Of a DNA stretch of 64,000 nucleotides, positions 56,722 to 64,000 are shown piece after piece. This DNA is from Cytobacillus dafuensis (GTDB taxonomy: Bacteria; Bacillota; Bacilli; Bacillales; Cytobacillaceae): positions 3,638,001-3,702,000 of the forward strand of contig NZ_CP042593.1 in the NCBI RefSeq assembly GCF_007995155.1. The letters are read 5' to 3'. The notes beneath the pieces are model-generated. The model saw only the letters and a program-made list of their open reading frames with translations. It did no database searches and had not been told where the DNA came from. Every line of letters starts with the position of its first letter. Position 1 is the stretch's first letter. The translations under genes were made by a program, and so were the position numbers.

Positions 56722-57522
56722 ATGTCTACACGTCGTAACATATATTTTTATCATAAAAAAGATTCAGACATGAATCTTAAGGTTAAACCTCTTTATGAGC
56801 TTGCTAAGTTTCATCATTTTACAATTGTAAATGATTACAAAAAGGCCAATATTATCGTTAGCATTGGCGGAGATGGGACATTTTTACAAGCAGTTCGAAA
56901 AACTGGGTTCCGGGATGATTGTTTATATGCAGGAATTTCTACTCTTGGAAGTCTCAGCATGTATTGTGACTTTCATATTGATAATACAGATAAAATGATT
57001 GAGGCAATGACAAATGAACAGATTGAAGTCCGGCGTTATCCTACAATTGAAGTAACGATTGATGATCAAACTTCTTTTTATTGCTTAAATGAGTTCAGCA
57101 TCCGATCAGCTATTATTAAAACATTTGTATTGGATGTATTAATTGACGACTTGCATTTCGAAACTTTCCGAGGAGACGGAATGGTTGTTGCAACACCTAC
57201 CGGAAGCACCGCCTATAATAAATCTCTCAGAGGTTCAATAGTCGATCCGCTTCTTCCATGTCTTCAAGTAAGTGAAATGGCTTCACTCAATAATAATCGC
57301 TATCGTACACTTGGCTCGTCCTTCATATTAAGTGGAGAAAGAAAACTAACATTAGAAGTCGTACAAGACGGAAATGATCATCCGACCATGGGAATGGATA
57401 ATGAGGCATTGAGCATTCAACATGTTGAGAAAATTGATATTAAGCTCAGTGATAAAAAAATAAAAACTGTAAAATTAAAAGATAATTCCTTCTGGGAAAA
57501 GGTGAAAAGAACATTCTTATAA
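56722..57522 (+). CDS. nadK2: NAD kinase 2
   Basis: Phosphorylates NAD to NADP. 266 residues. The diagnostic GGDG motif is in VSIGGDGTFLQAVRK, the NE/D motif in YCLNEFSIRS, and the Gly-rich loop in GDGMVVATPTGSTAYNKS. Length and position beside sppA match YtdI, the second NAD kinase of bacilli. TTTGGAGGAAA precedes the ATG. A family 2 repeat begins at its stop codon. Confidence 0.94.
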   Translation: MSTRRNIYFYHKKDSDMNLKVKPLYELAKFHHFTIVNDYKKANIIVSIGGDGTFLQAVRKTGFRDDCLYAGISTLGSLSMYCDFHIDNTDKMIEAMTNEQIEVRRYPTIEVTIDDQTSFYCLNEFSIRSAIIKTFVLDVLIDDLHFETFRGDGMVVATPTGSTAYNKSLRGSIVDPLLPCLQVSEMASLNNNRYRTLGSSFILSGERKLTLEVVQDGNDHPTMGMDNEALSIQHVEKIDIKLSDKKIKTVKLKDNSFWEKVKRTFL

Positions 57523-57795
57523 AGTAAAACTTCCATCAGTGGGGGTTTTTCGACGCACAGGACGTGCTAGTGCCGACGTTGCCACAGGACGTGGCGTTCT
57601 TAGTCGGCCTTCATCCCCCACTGATAGTTAGTTGCGGCCCACAGGAAGTGGGTCACGCAGACTTTGCCACACGATGTGGCGCTTTTAATCTGTGTTCATT
57701 TTATGGGCATTTACGGGCAGTTGATCCCCCACTTACTCTTCTTTGCATACGCGAATCCTTGAAGTGGGGTCTTACTGCCCGTTAATCTGCGATAA
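57520..57795 (+). repeat. family 2 structured repeat, copy B
   Basis: Same ends as copy A at 12146. Left hairpin ATCAGTGGGGG (57535-57545) with CCCCCACTGAT (57615-57625), but its loop holds about 65 extra bases containing two small hairpins: 57555-57567 (GCAC, loop AGGAC, GTGC) and 57581-57595 (GCCAC, loop AGGAC, GTGGC) inside GCCGAC...GTCGGC. Middle hairpins are at 57638-57652 (CCCAC/GTGGG) and 57666-57680 (GCCAC/GTGGC). Right hairpin is ACGGGCAGT (57713-57721) with ACTGCCCGT (57774-57782), a compensated change from copy A. Ends TTAATCTGCGATAAA. No coding capacity of its own. Confidence 0.87.
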
Positions 57796-57815
57796 AAAAG
57801 CTCAAGTGCCTTCAG

Positions 57816-57855
57816 AAAAAAAAGTGCTGACCTTCTTTAGTCAGCACTTTTTTTT
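57816..57855. terminator. bidirectional terminator between nadK2 and the RocB-like gene
   Basis: Perfect 16-bp stem, arms 57816-57831 and 57840-57855, core GTGCTGAC/GTCAGCAC, 8-base loop, A-tract and T-tract flanks. The family 2 repeat lies between nadK2 and this terminator. Confidence 0.92.
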
Positions 57856-57861
57856 GAAGAT

Positions 57862-59475
57862 TTACTGTTTAATATGTGTTTGCAAAAGATGCTCCAAAAG
57901 CTTTGGCAGCTGCTCAAAGGCAAAAGGCAAATAAAGTCTTTCGGTTTTCTTATGTGCGTCTCTTCCAATCGGTCCAACATTAATGACTGGAGCTGTAAGC
58001 TTTGACATTTCCATGAAGGGGATGGAATAAATCTCCTGACCACCAGGCAAATTCGCATCATATGTTTTCATATTAGTAAGCTCCCCTTGAAGCCCAGCAT
58101 AGCTTAAGTCACAAATTCCATTAAAATATTCAATTGGCTGAAGATCATAGCCAAAATGCTGATTTGTATATTGAATAATTGCATCCGACAGCTCAAGAAT
58201 AACAGGATTATCCCCAGTATTGATGGCAGGATAATATGGCGGTGCATAGAACAAAACAATCATCGGACCTAACTCTTGGCAAAGCATTGCCATTTGATCA
58301 ACAATCTCTATACATTGTTCGCGATTATCCCCAATTGTTTGTTCAGCTATTTTTTTCTCTAAATCATATATAAACGTATTTCCCATTTTTTTGCATGCAT
58401 ATTCTTTTAATTCCTCATAAAATACAACTCGTATTTTAGATATTTGATGTGTATCCAGATTAAATTTACGGTATTTTCCGATCATAAATTTTTCCATTTT
58501 ACCAGCAGCTGTTTCAGCAACAGTTTTCATTGCTTCCATGACATCAGCTGCATTTTTCTTCATCAAAAATACATTGTATAAGCTTACAGATCGATGAGGA
58601 ATTTGAGTTGAATAATCCTTCTTTAAATCCCGTTGCCATAATAAGGTCGGAGGCGGACATTGCTGACCATTCACTGTTTCACAAAGCATCTCATTCCATT
58701 CAACTTCCTGAGTTAACACAGCTGACATCCAGCCGGCATTAATGCCTGAAAGAGACTCGCCTACATGCGTCTCTCTTCCAAAGCAAAGTGCAGCTGGCAT
58801 AATCTTTCCAATCGTACCTGTGTAGAAATAATAATTTTTATCTCTAGGCTCTAATGCAAACATCGGCTCTGAATTTAAGAATAATGTATAGTTTAATTGA
58901 TATTGCTCAGCAATTTCTAAAAGCCTTGGAATAGCTTCACGCATCCCAACAGAATTGACCTCTTCGTCAGGAACAGTAAGTAATAATAAATTGATTTTCC
59001 ACTGTTCATTTGAGGCTTTTTCAAGCAGTGACATATGTTGAACTAATCCACATTTCATGTCCATTGTTCCTCGGCCGAAAAGCCATTCATTGCTTTGTAA
59101 ATCCTCTCTTGCATCTTCTGGCAAATCATCTTCGCGATCAAACAAAGCCTTTGTCAGCTCAATAGGCTGAAAGGCAAGATGCTTTAATTCACCATAATCC
59201 TCAACATTCACAACATCAAAATGGCTGATCATTACAACCGTTTTTACTGCTTCTTCATGTCTATACAATGCTGTTAAAAATGACCTTCCATCCTTAGTTG
59301 GATGTTCCGTCATATAGGATTGATTTTCTGTGAAATAAGGTATTTTCATTAAATGCTCTATTACTCTTAATGGGAATTGTTTTTCTGCTTCTGATAACGA
59401 AATACTGCCAATAGAAATAAGATCATTTAAAATTTGCAGCATTTGATCTGATGTTTGCATAAATAGTTTATCCAT
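57862..59475 (-). CDS. M20 family metallopeptidase, RocB-like
   Basis: A 537-residue protein of the M20/M25/M40 family, close in length and pattern to RocB of the arginine utilisation regulon. Metal-site motifs: VVMISHFDVVNVEDYGEL (His and first Asp), LFGRGTMDMKCGL (bridging Asp), VPDEEVNSVGMREA (Glu pair) and FLNSEP. The lid domain (about 230-360) is present. It may hydrolyse an acylated amino acid or peptide; no other roc genes are nearby. ATG with AAAGGGG somewhat far upstream; an internal Met6 is an alternative. Confidence 0.83.
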   Translation of the reverse strand: MDKLFMQTSDQMLQILNDLISIGSISLSEAEKQFPLRVIEHLMKIPYFTENQSYMTEHPTKDGRSFLTALYRHEEAVKTVVMISHFDVVNVEDYGELKHLAFQPIELTKALFDREDDLPEDAREDLQSNEWLFGRGTMDMKCGLVQHMSLLEKASNEQWKINLLLLTVPDEEVNSVGMREAIPRLLEIAEQYQLNYTLFLNSEPMFALEPRDKNYYFYTGTIGKIMPAALCFGRETHVGESLSGINAGWMSAVLTQEVEWNEMLCETVNGQQCPPPTLLWQRDLKKDYSTQIPHRSVSLYNVFLMKKNAADVMEAMKTVAETAAGKMEKFMIGKYRKFNLDTHQISKIRVVFYEELKEYACKKMGNTFIYDLEKKIAEQTIGDNREQCIEIVDQMAMLCQELGPMIVLFYAPPYYPAINTGDNPVILELSDAIIQYTNQHFGYDLQPIEYFNGICDLSYAGLQGELTNMKTYDANLPGGQEIYSIPFMEMSKLTAPVINVGPIGRDAHKKTERLYLPFAFEQLPKLLEHLLQTHIKQ

Positions 59476-59499
59476 TTTTCCAAGACCCCTTTATTCACA

Positions 59500-60432
59500 T
59501 TAAGCTCCGAGACTTTTTCCTTTCTTCCTCTTTAGATCAAAGGAGGAAAAAATCTTTGTTTTAGAAAGAGAAAACAGTGTAATAGCTGACCAAATAAATA
59601 GAAATGAGATGAAATGCACCTTTGAAAAAGGTTCATGATAAATAAAAATACCAAGAATTAATGTTAAGGTTGGTGCAATAAATTGTAAAAAGCCAAGAGT
59701 CGACATTGGTATCTTTTGTGCTCCTTTAGCAAAATACAAAAGTGGAATAGCCGTGGCGGCTCCTGCACCAATCAAAAGCAAATCCGTACCGACAGATACT
59801 GTCAAAAAGGATTGTGTCCCCTTAATAAATAGAATAGCTATATATATTAATGAAATAGGCATAACAACAAGTGTCTCTAAGGTTAATCCGATTGCTGAAT
59901 CTACTTTTATCATTTTTTTTGATAAACCATATAAACCAAAGGACAATGCCAAAATAAATGAAATCCATGGAAATCTACCATAGGATATCGTTAAAATTAG
60001 AACACCTATAATTGCTAAAGAAAAAGAGAAATACTGGGCAGGCGATAATTTCTCCCTGAATACAATCATTCCAAGTAAAACACTTACTAGAGGATTAATA
60101 TAATATCCTAGGCTTGCTTCAATCAACTGGTCTGAATTGACTGCCCATATATAGATAAACCAATTGCAGCTTATTAGGAGTGAAGCAATGACTAAAGCAT
60201 ATAGCTGTTTTTTATTCGAGCGAAAATTTTTCAGTGTTTGAATAAATTCTCCCCATTTTCTAGTAACTAGCAGAACACCTACCATAAAGAAAAATGACCA
60301 AAAAATCCGGTTCGCCAATATTTCATCAGCACTTACATGATGAAGAAACTTCCAATAAATCGGCAATAATCCCCATATAAAATAGGAAAAGCCTGCATAC
60401 AAGACCCCCATCTGGACTTCGTTTTTTTTCAT
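59500..60432 (-). CDS. rarD: EamA family transporter RarD
   Basis: A 310-residue membrane protein with ten predicted helices in two EamA repeats; GVLYAGFSYFIWGLLPIYWKF at the N-terminus and NWFIYIWAVNSDQLIEASLGYYINPLVSVLLG are characteristic of RarD. Probably an exporter or permease of small metabolites. GAGGGAAAAG precedes the ATG. It is 24 bases from the RocB-like gene on the same strand, so co-transcription is possible. Confidence 0.88.
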   Translation of the reverse strand: MKKNEVQMGVLYAGFSYFIWGLLPIYWKFLHHVSADEILANRIFWSFFFMVGVLLVTRKWGEFIQTLKNFRSNKKQLYALVIASLLISCNWFIYIWAVNSDQLIEASLGYYINPLVSVLLGMIVFREKLSPAQYFSFSLAIIGVLILTISYGRFPWISFILALSFGLYGLSKKMIKVDSAIGLTLETLVVMPISLIYIAILFIKGTQSFLTVSVGTDLLLIGAGAATAIPLLYFAKGAQKIPMSTLGFLQFIAPTLTLILGIFIYHEPFSKVHFISFLFIWSAITLFSLSKTKIFSSFDLKRKKGKSLGA

Positions 60433-60537
60433 TTGCTTTTCCCTCTATTCATTCTTTTATCGAAATAATATTATTATAGATCGAATCGAAAGAAGCTCGC
60501 AATCTTTTATGTTCAATTCTAAAAAAAGGAAATTCCT

Positions 60538-62151
60538 TTATTTCTCTACTTCTGAATCGTAAACTATCTTCCCGCCAATAACCGTTTTAGAGATTGCTAT
60601 ATATGGAATTTTTTCGGGGTTGATCTTAAAAATATCGTCATTCAGAATTGTAAAATCTGCCAAAAACCCTTCTTTCATTACACCCCTGTCTTTTTCATGA
60701 CAAGCTGCATAAGCACTTCCTTTTGTAAAAAGGCTAACAGCTTCAAAAGCTGATAAGCACTCGAGCGGATGATAAACCGTTTTCGCTGGATCATCAACAT
60801 TTGTCCGAGTTACTGCAGCATGGATGCCTAGAAGTGGATTTAGCGGTTCAATTGGTGCATCAGATCCACCTGCACAATGTAATCCATTTTGTAGTAATGT
60901 TTTCCATGAATAATAACAACCTACACGATTCTTTCCAATGCGATCGATTACCCAAGGAAAATCTGAAGCTAGGAATCTAGGCTGAATATCAAGTATCACC
61001 GGTAATTGTCTCACTCGATCGATTAATTCTTCCCGTAAAATTTGCGCATGGATGAGTCGGTCTCTTCCATCTCCCTTAAGTGGATGTTTTTCAATTGAGT
61101 TTAAGACCATTTCAAATGCCAAGTCTCCAATTGCATGAACAGCTACTGGTAATTCATATTCTCGCGCTTTTTTAACAAGTTCATCTAACTCTTCCTGTGT
61201 AAAAATCGCTACCCCTGAAGTTGAAGGATCATCCGCATAAGGATGACTTAGTAAAGCGGTTCGACCTCCCAATGCCCCGTCAGCAAAAATCTTCATGGCA
61301 CCAAATTCAATCCATTCATTTCCACTCAAATAGTGCTCACCAGCCGCTTTCATATCATCAACAACAAGGTGGTGGACAAGAAGATGCGCTCTGAATAAAT
61401 AGCCCTCCTCCTCCTCTATAACCTGCCTAAATGCTTGATATGTCTGATTGTATCCGCCATAATAGCTTAAATCTTCTGTATGGGCGCCTGTTATACCTAA
61501 TTGATGTGCATCTTTTATTGCTGCACGAAGGGCATTTTTCAAATAAGTATCTGACACTTTTGGAAGGACATTGTAGATCAATTCCTGGGCCTGATCCTTC
61601 ACAATACCGGTTAACTGTCCATTTACATCCTTTTCGATTACGCCACCAGCTGGACTTATCGTATTTTCATCAATATTGGCGGTTCTTAATGCTGAATTAT
61701 TCGCTACGAGAGCATGACGGCAGATTCTTTTTAGGAGAACAGGATGATCGGGCACAATCTCTTCCAATTCATGGGCAAAAATAGGCTCTGCATCTTGCCC
61801 CCATAGATTTTCATTCCAACCTTCCCCTATAATCCAATCTCCTATTTCTTGTTTTCTAGAATAATTTTTTACGGCCATTAGTACTTCTGCTTTCGATTGA
61901 CAGCCAGAAAGATCTAATCGAATAAGCTTTTCACCATGACCAATTAAATGCATATGACTGTCAACAAATCCTGGGATCATCGTACCACCAAGCAAGTTCA
62001 TTCTCTTTGTAATCTCTGTGGAATATTTTTTTTCTAAATCTTTTTGTGCACCTAACTCAATAATTCGATTGCCTCTTGTAAAAACAGCTTCAACGATATG
62101 ATTTTCAGATTGCATTGTATAAATATTTCCTCCATACCAGAGTTTACCCAT
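60538..62151 (-). CDS. ytcJ: amidohydrolase YtcJ
   Basis: A 537-residue amidohydrolase of the YtcJ group. Zinc-site motifs FVDSHMHLIGHGEKL, then GAMKIFADGALGGRTALL (likely carbamylated Lys/metal region), VAVHAIGDLAFEMVL and GGSDAPIEPLNPLLGIHAAVTR. The ends form the small beta-sandwich domain (MQSENHIVEAVF, LADFTILNDDIF). Substrate unknown. Follows the acyl-CoA synthetase, as in B. subtilis ytcI-ytcJ. Confidence 0.9.
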   Translation of the reverse strand: MGKLWYGGNIYTMQSENHIVEAVFTRGNRIIELGAQKDLEKKYSTEITKRMNLLGGTMIPGFVDSHMHLIGHGEKLIRLDLSGCQSKAEVLMAVKNYSRKQEIGDWIIGEGWNENLWGQDAEPIFAHELEEIVPDHPVLLKRICRHALVANNSALRTANIDENTISPAGGVIEKDVNGQLTGIVKDQAQELIYNVLPKVSDTYLKNALRAAIKDAHQLGITGAHTEDLSYYGGYNQTYQAFRQVIEEEEGYLFRAHLLVHHLVVDDMKAAGEHYLSGNEWIEFGAMKIFADGALGGRTALLSHPYADDPSTSGVAIFTQEELDELVKKAREYELPVAVHAIGDLAFEMVLNSIEKHPLKGDGRDRLIHAQILREELIDRVRQLPVILDIQPRFLASDFPWVIDRIGKNRVGCYYSWKTLLQNGLHCAGGSDAPIEPLNPLLGIHAAVTRTNVDDPAKTVYHPLECLSAFEAVSLFTKGSAYAACHEKDRGVMKEGFLADFTILNDDIFKINPEKIPYIAISKTVIGGKIVYDSEVEK

Positions 62152-62189
62152 TTTCTTAGTCCCCTTCCTTCAATTTTTATCACAGAAAA

Positions 62190-62214
62190 ATGCAGGTGCT
62201 TTATTCACCTGCAT
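62190..62214 (-). terminator. terminator after the acyl-CoA synthetase gene
   Basis: ATGCAGGTG (62190-62198) and CACCTGCAT (62206-62214) form a 9-bp stem with a 7-base loop, followed on the minus strand by TTTTTCTG. It lies 13 bases after the stop codon. Confidence 0.85.
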
Positions 62215-62226
62215 AAAAAAATAAAA

Positions 62227-63810
62227 TTAATTTGTAGTTGCTTCCATTTCTTGTTTCCTAAGTTCAATACGTCTAATTTTTCCAGAAGTTGTTTTCGGAA
62301 GTTCAGATATAAACTCAATTTTTCTTGGGTATTTATATGGCGCTGTCAATTCTTTTACATGGTCTTGAAGTACTTTAATAAGATTCAGATCCTCTTCATC
62401 TACCCCATCCTGTAAGACAACAAATGCTTTTACAATATGCCCGCGAACCTCATCAGGACTTGCTACAACAGCGCATTCCTTAACAAAAGGATGCTTGACA
62501 AGCGCATCTTCTACTTCGAATGGTCCAATCGTGTAGCCAGAGCTAATAATAATATCATCTCCACGGCCTTCGAACCAGAAATAGCCTTCTTCATCCTTTT
62601 TTGCTTTATCTCCTGTGATGTAGTAATCTCCTCGGAACTGCATAGCTGTTCTTTCAGGATCTTTATAATAGTTTTTAAATAACGCTGGTGTTTCTATATG
62701 AACAGCGATATCACCAACTTCATTTACTTCACAAGGTTCTCCATCTTCGTTAATGATTTCAACTCTGTTTCCCGGTGTTGGCTTGCCCATAGAACCAGCC
62801 TTTAAATCCATACCTTTCGTAACACCAACTAGCAGTGTGTTTTCGGTTTGTCCATATCCATCTCGTACATTCACATTAAAATGCTTCTTAAATATATCGA
62901 TCACTTCTCGGTTCAATGGCTCTCCTGCCGAAACAGCACTTCGAAGGTGAGGGAGTTTGTATTCATGGATATTATCTGCTTTCGCCATAATTCGGTACTC
63001 TGTCGGTGTACAGCAAAGAACATTTACATCATAATTCTGGAGAAGCTGTAAATACTTTTTCGGTTCAAACTTTCCATTATACACGAACCCTGTAGCACCA
63101 GAGCCTAGTACAGATAAGAATGGACTCCAAATCCACTTTTGCCAGCCAGGTCCTGCTGTTGCCCAAACTGTATCGCCCTCTTCAATGCATAGCCAGTTTG
63201 GAGCAGCCGTCCGAAGATGTGCAAATGCCCAACCATGAGTATGAACGGCTCCTTTCGGATTTCCAGTTGTTCCAGATGTATAGGATAAGAAAGCCATATC
63301 ATCCTGTTTCGTCTCTGCCATGTCTAGCTTATCAGATGCAGCTTTCATGGCGTCATCTAGATCTATCCAATTTTCTGCTTGACCGCCGATAACAAACTTC
63401 GCAAGTTGCTCCGCTTCCTTTACTTCCGTAAACTGTTCGACATATGGATAATAGCTAATAATTCCCTTCACATCACCGTGAGTAATTCTATATTGTAAAT
63501 CTTTTTCTCGTAGCATTTCAGAGCTTGGTATTACGACAAGTCCAGCTTTTAAAGCAGCTATATATACTTGGTAAGCTTCTATTAATCGTGGAACAATTAT
63601 AAGAAGAACATCACCTTTTTTTAACCCATGATTGATAAAAATGTTCCCAATTTTATTTGCATTACGAATCAGTTCTTTGTAAGTGATTTCACTCTTTTCC
63701 CCTTGCTCGCCTTCCCATCTGATCGCCAGCCTCTCAGAATCACATGCAAAACGCTCTATCTCCGATACAAGATTATACTTCTCTGGAGCCAGTAAGTCTT
63801 CGCGCTTCAT
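62227..63810 (-). CDS. ytcI: acyl-CoA synthetase, AMP-forming (YtcI / MbcS type)
   Basis: Activates a short- or medium-chain acid to its CoA thioester through an acyl-adenylate. About 527 residues. Core motifs: FLSYTSGTTGNPKGAVHTH, VRDGYGQTENT, DYYITGDKAKKDEEGYFWF, FEGRGDDIIISSGYTIGPFEVE, and the catalytic Lys in LPKTTSGKIRRIELR. The second of two adjacent ATGs (63810) has better spacing from GGGGGAG. Position before ytcJ fits YtcI. The acid used cannot be read from sequence. Confidence 0.88.
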   Translation of the reverse strand: MKREDLLAPEKYNLVSEIERFACDSERLAIRWEGEQGEKSEITYKELIRNANKIGNIFINHGLKKGDVLLIIVPRLIEAYQVYIAALKAGLVVIPSSEMLREKDLQYRITHGDVKGIISYYPYVEQFTEVKEAEQLAKFVIGGQAENWIDLDDAMKAASDKLDMAETKQDDMAFLSYTSGTTGNPKGAVHTHGWAFAHLRTAAPNWLCIEEGDTVWATAGPGWQKWIWSPFLSVLGSGATGFVYNGKFEPKKYLQLLQNYDVNVLCCTPTEYRIMAKADNIHEYKLPHLRSAVSAGEPLNREVIDIFKKHFNVNVRDGYGQTENTLLVGVTKGMDLKAGSMGKPTPGNRVEIINEDGEPCEVNEVGDIAVHIETPALFKNYYKDPERTAMQFRGDYYITGDKAKKDEEGYFWFEGRGDDIIISSGYTIGPFEVEDALVKHPFVKECAVVASPDEVRGHIVKAFVVLQDGVDEEDLNLIKVLQDHVKELTAPYKYPRKIEFISELPKTTSGKIRRIELRKQEMEATTN

Positions 63811-63951
63811 CATATCTCCCCCTAGTAATTTATGTATTGTACTGCTTATTTCGAATACGTATTTAAAAATTATTATACTAAATTATTTCAAAATTTTAAA
63901 TTATTTATTTTTAACAAGGCTGTTTAGTCTATTTTACTGGAAAACATGAAT

Positions 63952-63979
63952 AAGGAGCAGGAAAGATATCCTGCTCCTT
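63952..63979. terminator. hairpin near the right edge
   Basis: AAGGAGCAGGA (63952-63962) and TCCTGCTCCTT (63969-63979) form an 11-bp stem with a 6-base loop. It probably ends a gene lying beyond the right edge on the minus strand. The rest of 63811-64000 shows only AT-rich sequence. Confidence 0.75.
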
Positions 63980-64000
63980 GTAGCCATATTATTTATTTTT

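Noticed and set aside
57564..57785. Plus-strand open frame of 73 codons after nadK2
   Set aside because: Entirely within family 2 copy B; no ribosome site; the sequence is accounted for by hairpin arms.

Overview
The window is a low-GC chromosomal segment from a Bacillaceae bacterium (Bacillus sensu lato). Gene content and order closely follow the speD-gapB ... ytcJ-ytcI stretch of Bacillus subtilis as I remember it: speD, gapB, coaE, ytaF, mutM, polA, phoR, phoP, mdh, icd, citZ, ytwI, ytvI, pyk, pfkA, accA, accD, ytsJ, dnaE, ytrH/ytrI, nrnA, ytpI, ytoI, ytkL, argH, argG, moaB, ackA, ytxK, tpx, ytfJ, ytfI, yteJ, sppA, nadK2, ytcJ, ytcI. Strong GGAGG-type ribosome binding sites, frequent TTG/GTG starts, sporulation genes (ytaF, ytrH, ytrI, ytvI, ytfJ) and AT-rich intergenic DNA fit this. 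The hflKC pair between polA and phoR, and an accessory block at about 37.6-44 kb, suggest a member outside the subtilis group. No rRNA, tRNA, CRISPR array, prophage or transposase gene was seen.

Layout: 0-9 kb holds polyamine synthesis (speD), gluconeogenic GAPDH (gapB), CoA synthesis, DNA repair and replication (mutM, polA) and hflKC. 9-17 kb holds phosphate signalling (phoPR) and the TCA genes mdh, icd and citZ. 17-31 kb holds glycolysis (pfkA, pyk), malonyl-CoA synthesis (accDA), NADP-malic enzyme with a GntR regulator, and dnaE. 30.5-37.5 kb holds small sporulation and membrane genes, nrnA, ytoI, ytkL, a peptidase and a universal stress protein. 37.6-44 kb is an accessory block: NUDIX, DUF4269, amidase, DUF2087, APH-like kinase and a GHL10 glycosidase. 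44-57.5 kb holds argGH, a serine hydrolase, moaB, ecsC, ackA, ytxK, tpx, ytfJI, yteJ, sppA and nadK2. 57.8-64 kb holds a RocB-like peptidase, RarD, an amidohydrolase and an acyl-CoA synthetase.

Readable regulation links these genes into central carbon control. gapB has two matches to the CcpN operator consensus at its promoter. citZ has a sigma-A promoter preceded by a perfect CcpC box (ATAA-N7-TTAT) and followed by a CcpA cre-like site in a long leader. Two near-identical TGGTCAGACCA palindromes, one before accD and one over the -10 of ytsJ-gntR, suggest that the GntR/FadR-type protein coordinates malic enzyme with malonyl-CoA synthesis. argG has ArgR/AhrC-type boxes.

The most unusual content is non-coding. 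At least four kinds of structured intergenic repeat are present. Family 1 (3.2, 15.4, 36.6 and 52.9 kb) and family 2 (12.1 and 57.5 kb) are built of nested inverted repeats whose arms change together between copies. Both carry, in their loops, a shared tiny hairpin module with a constant RTCCT-like loop and varying but complementary arms. These look like mobile or diversifying structured elements with no coding capacity, and they are the main candidates for an undescribed system.
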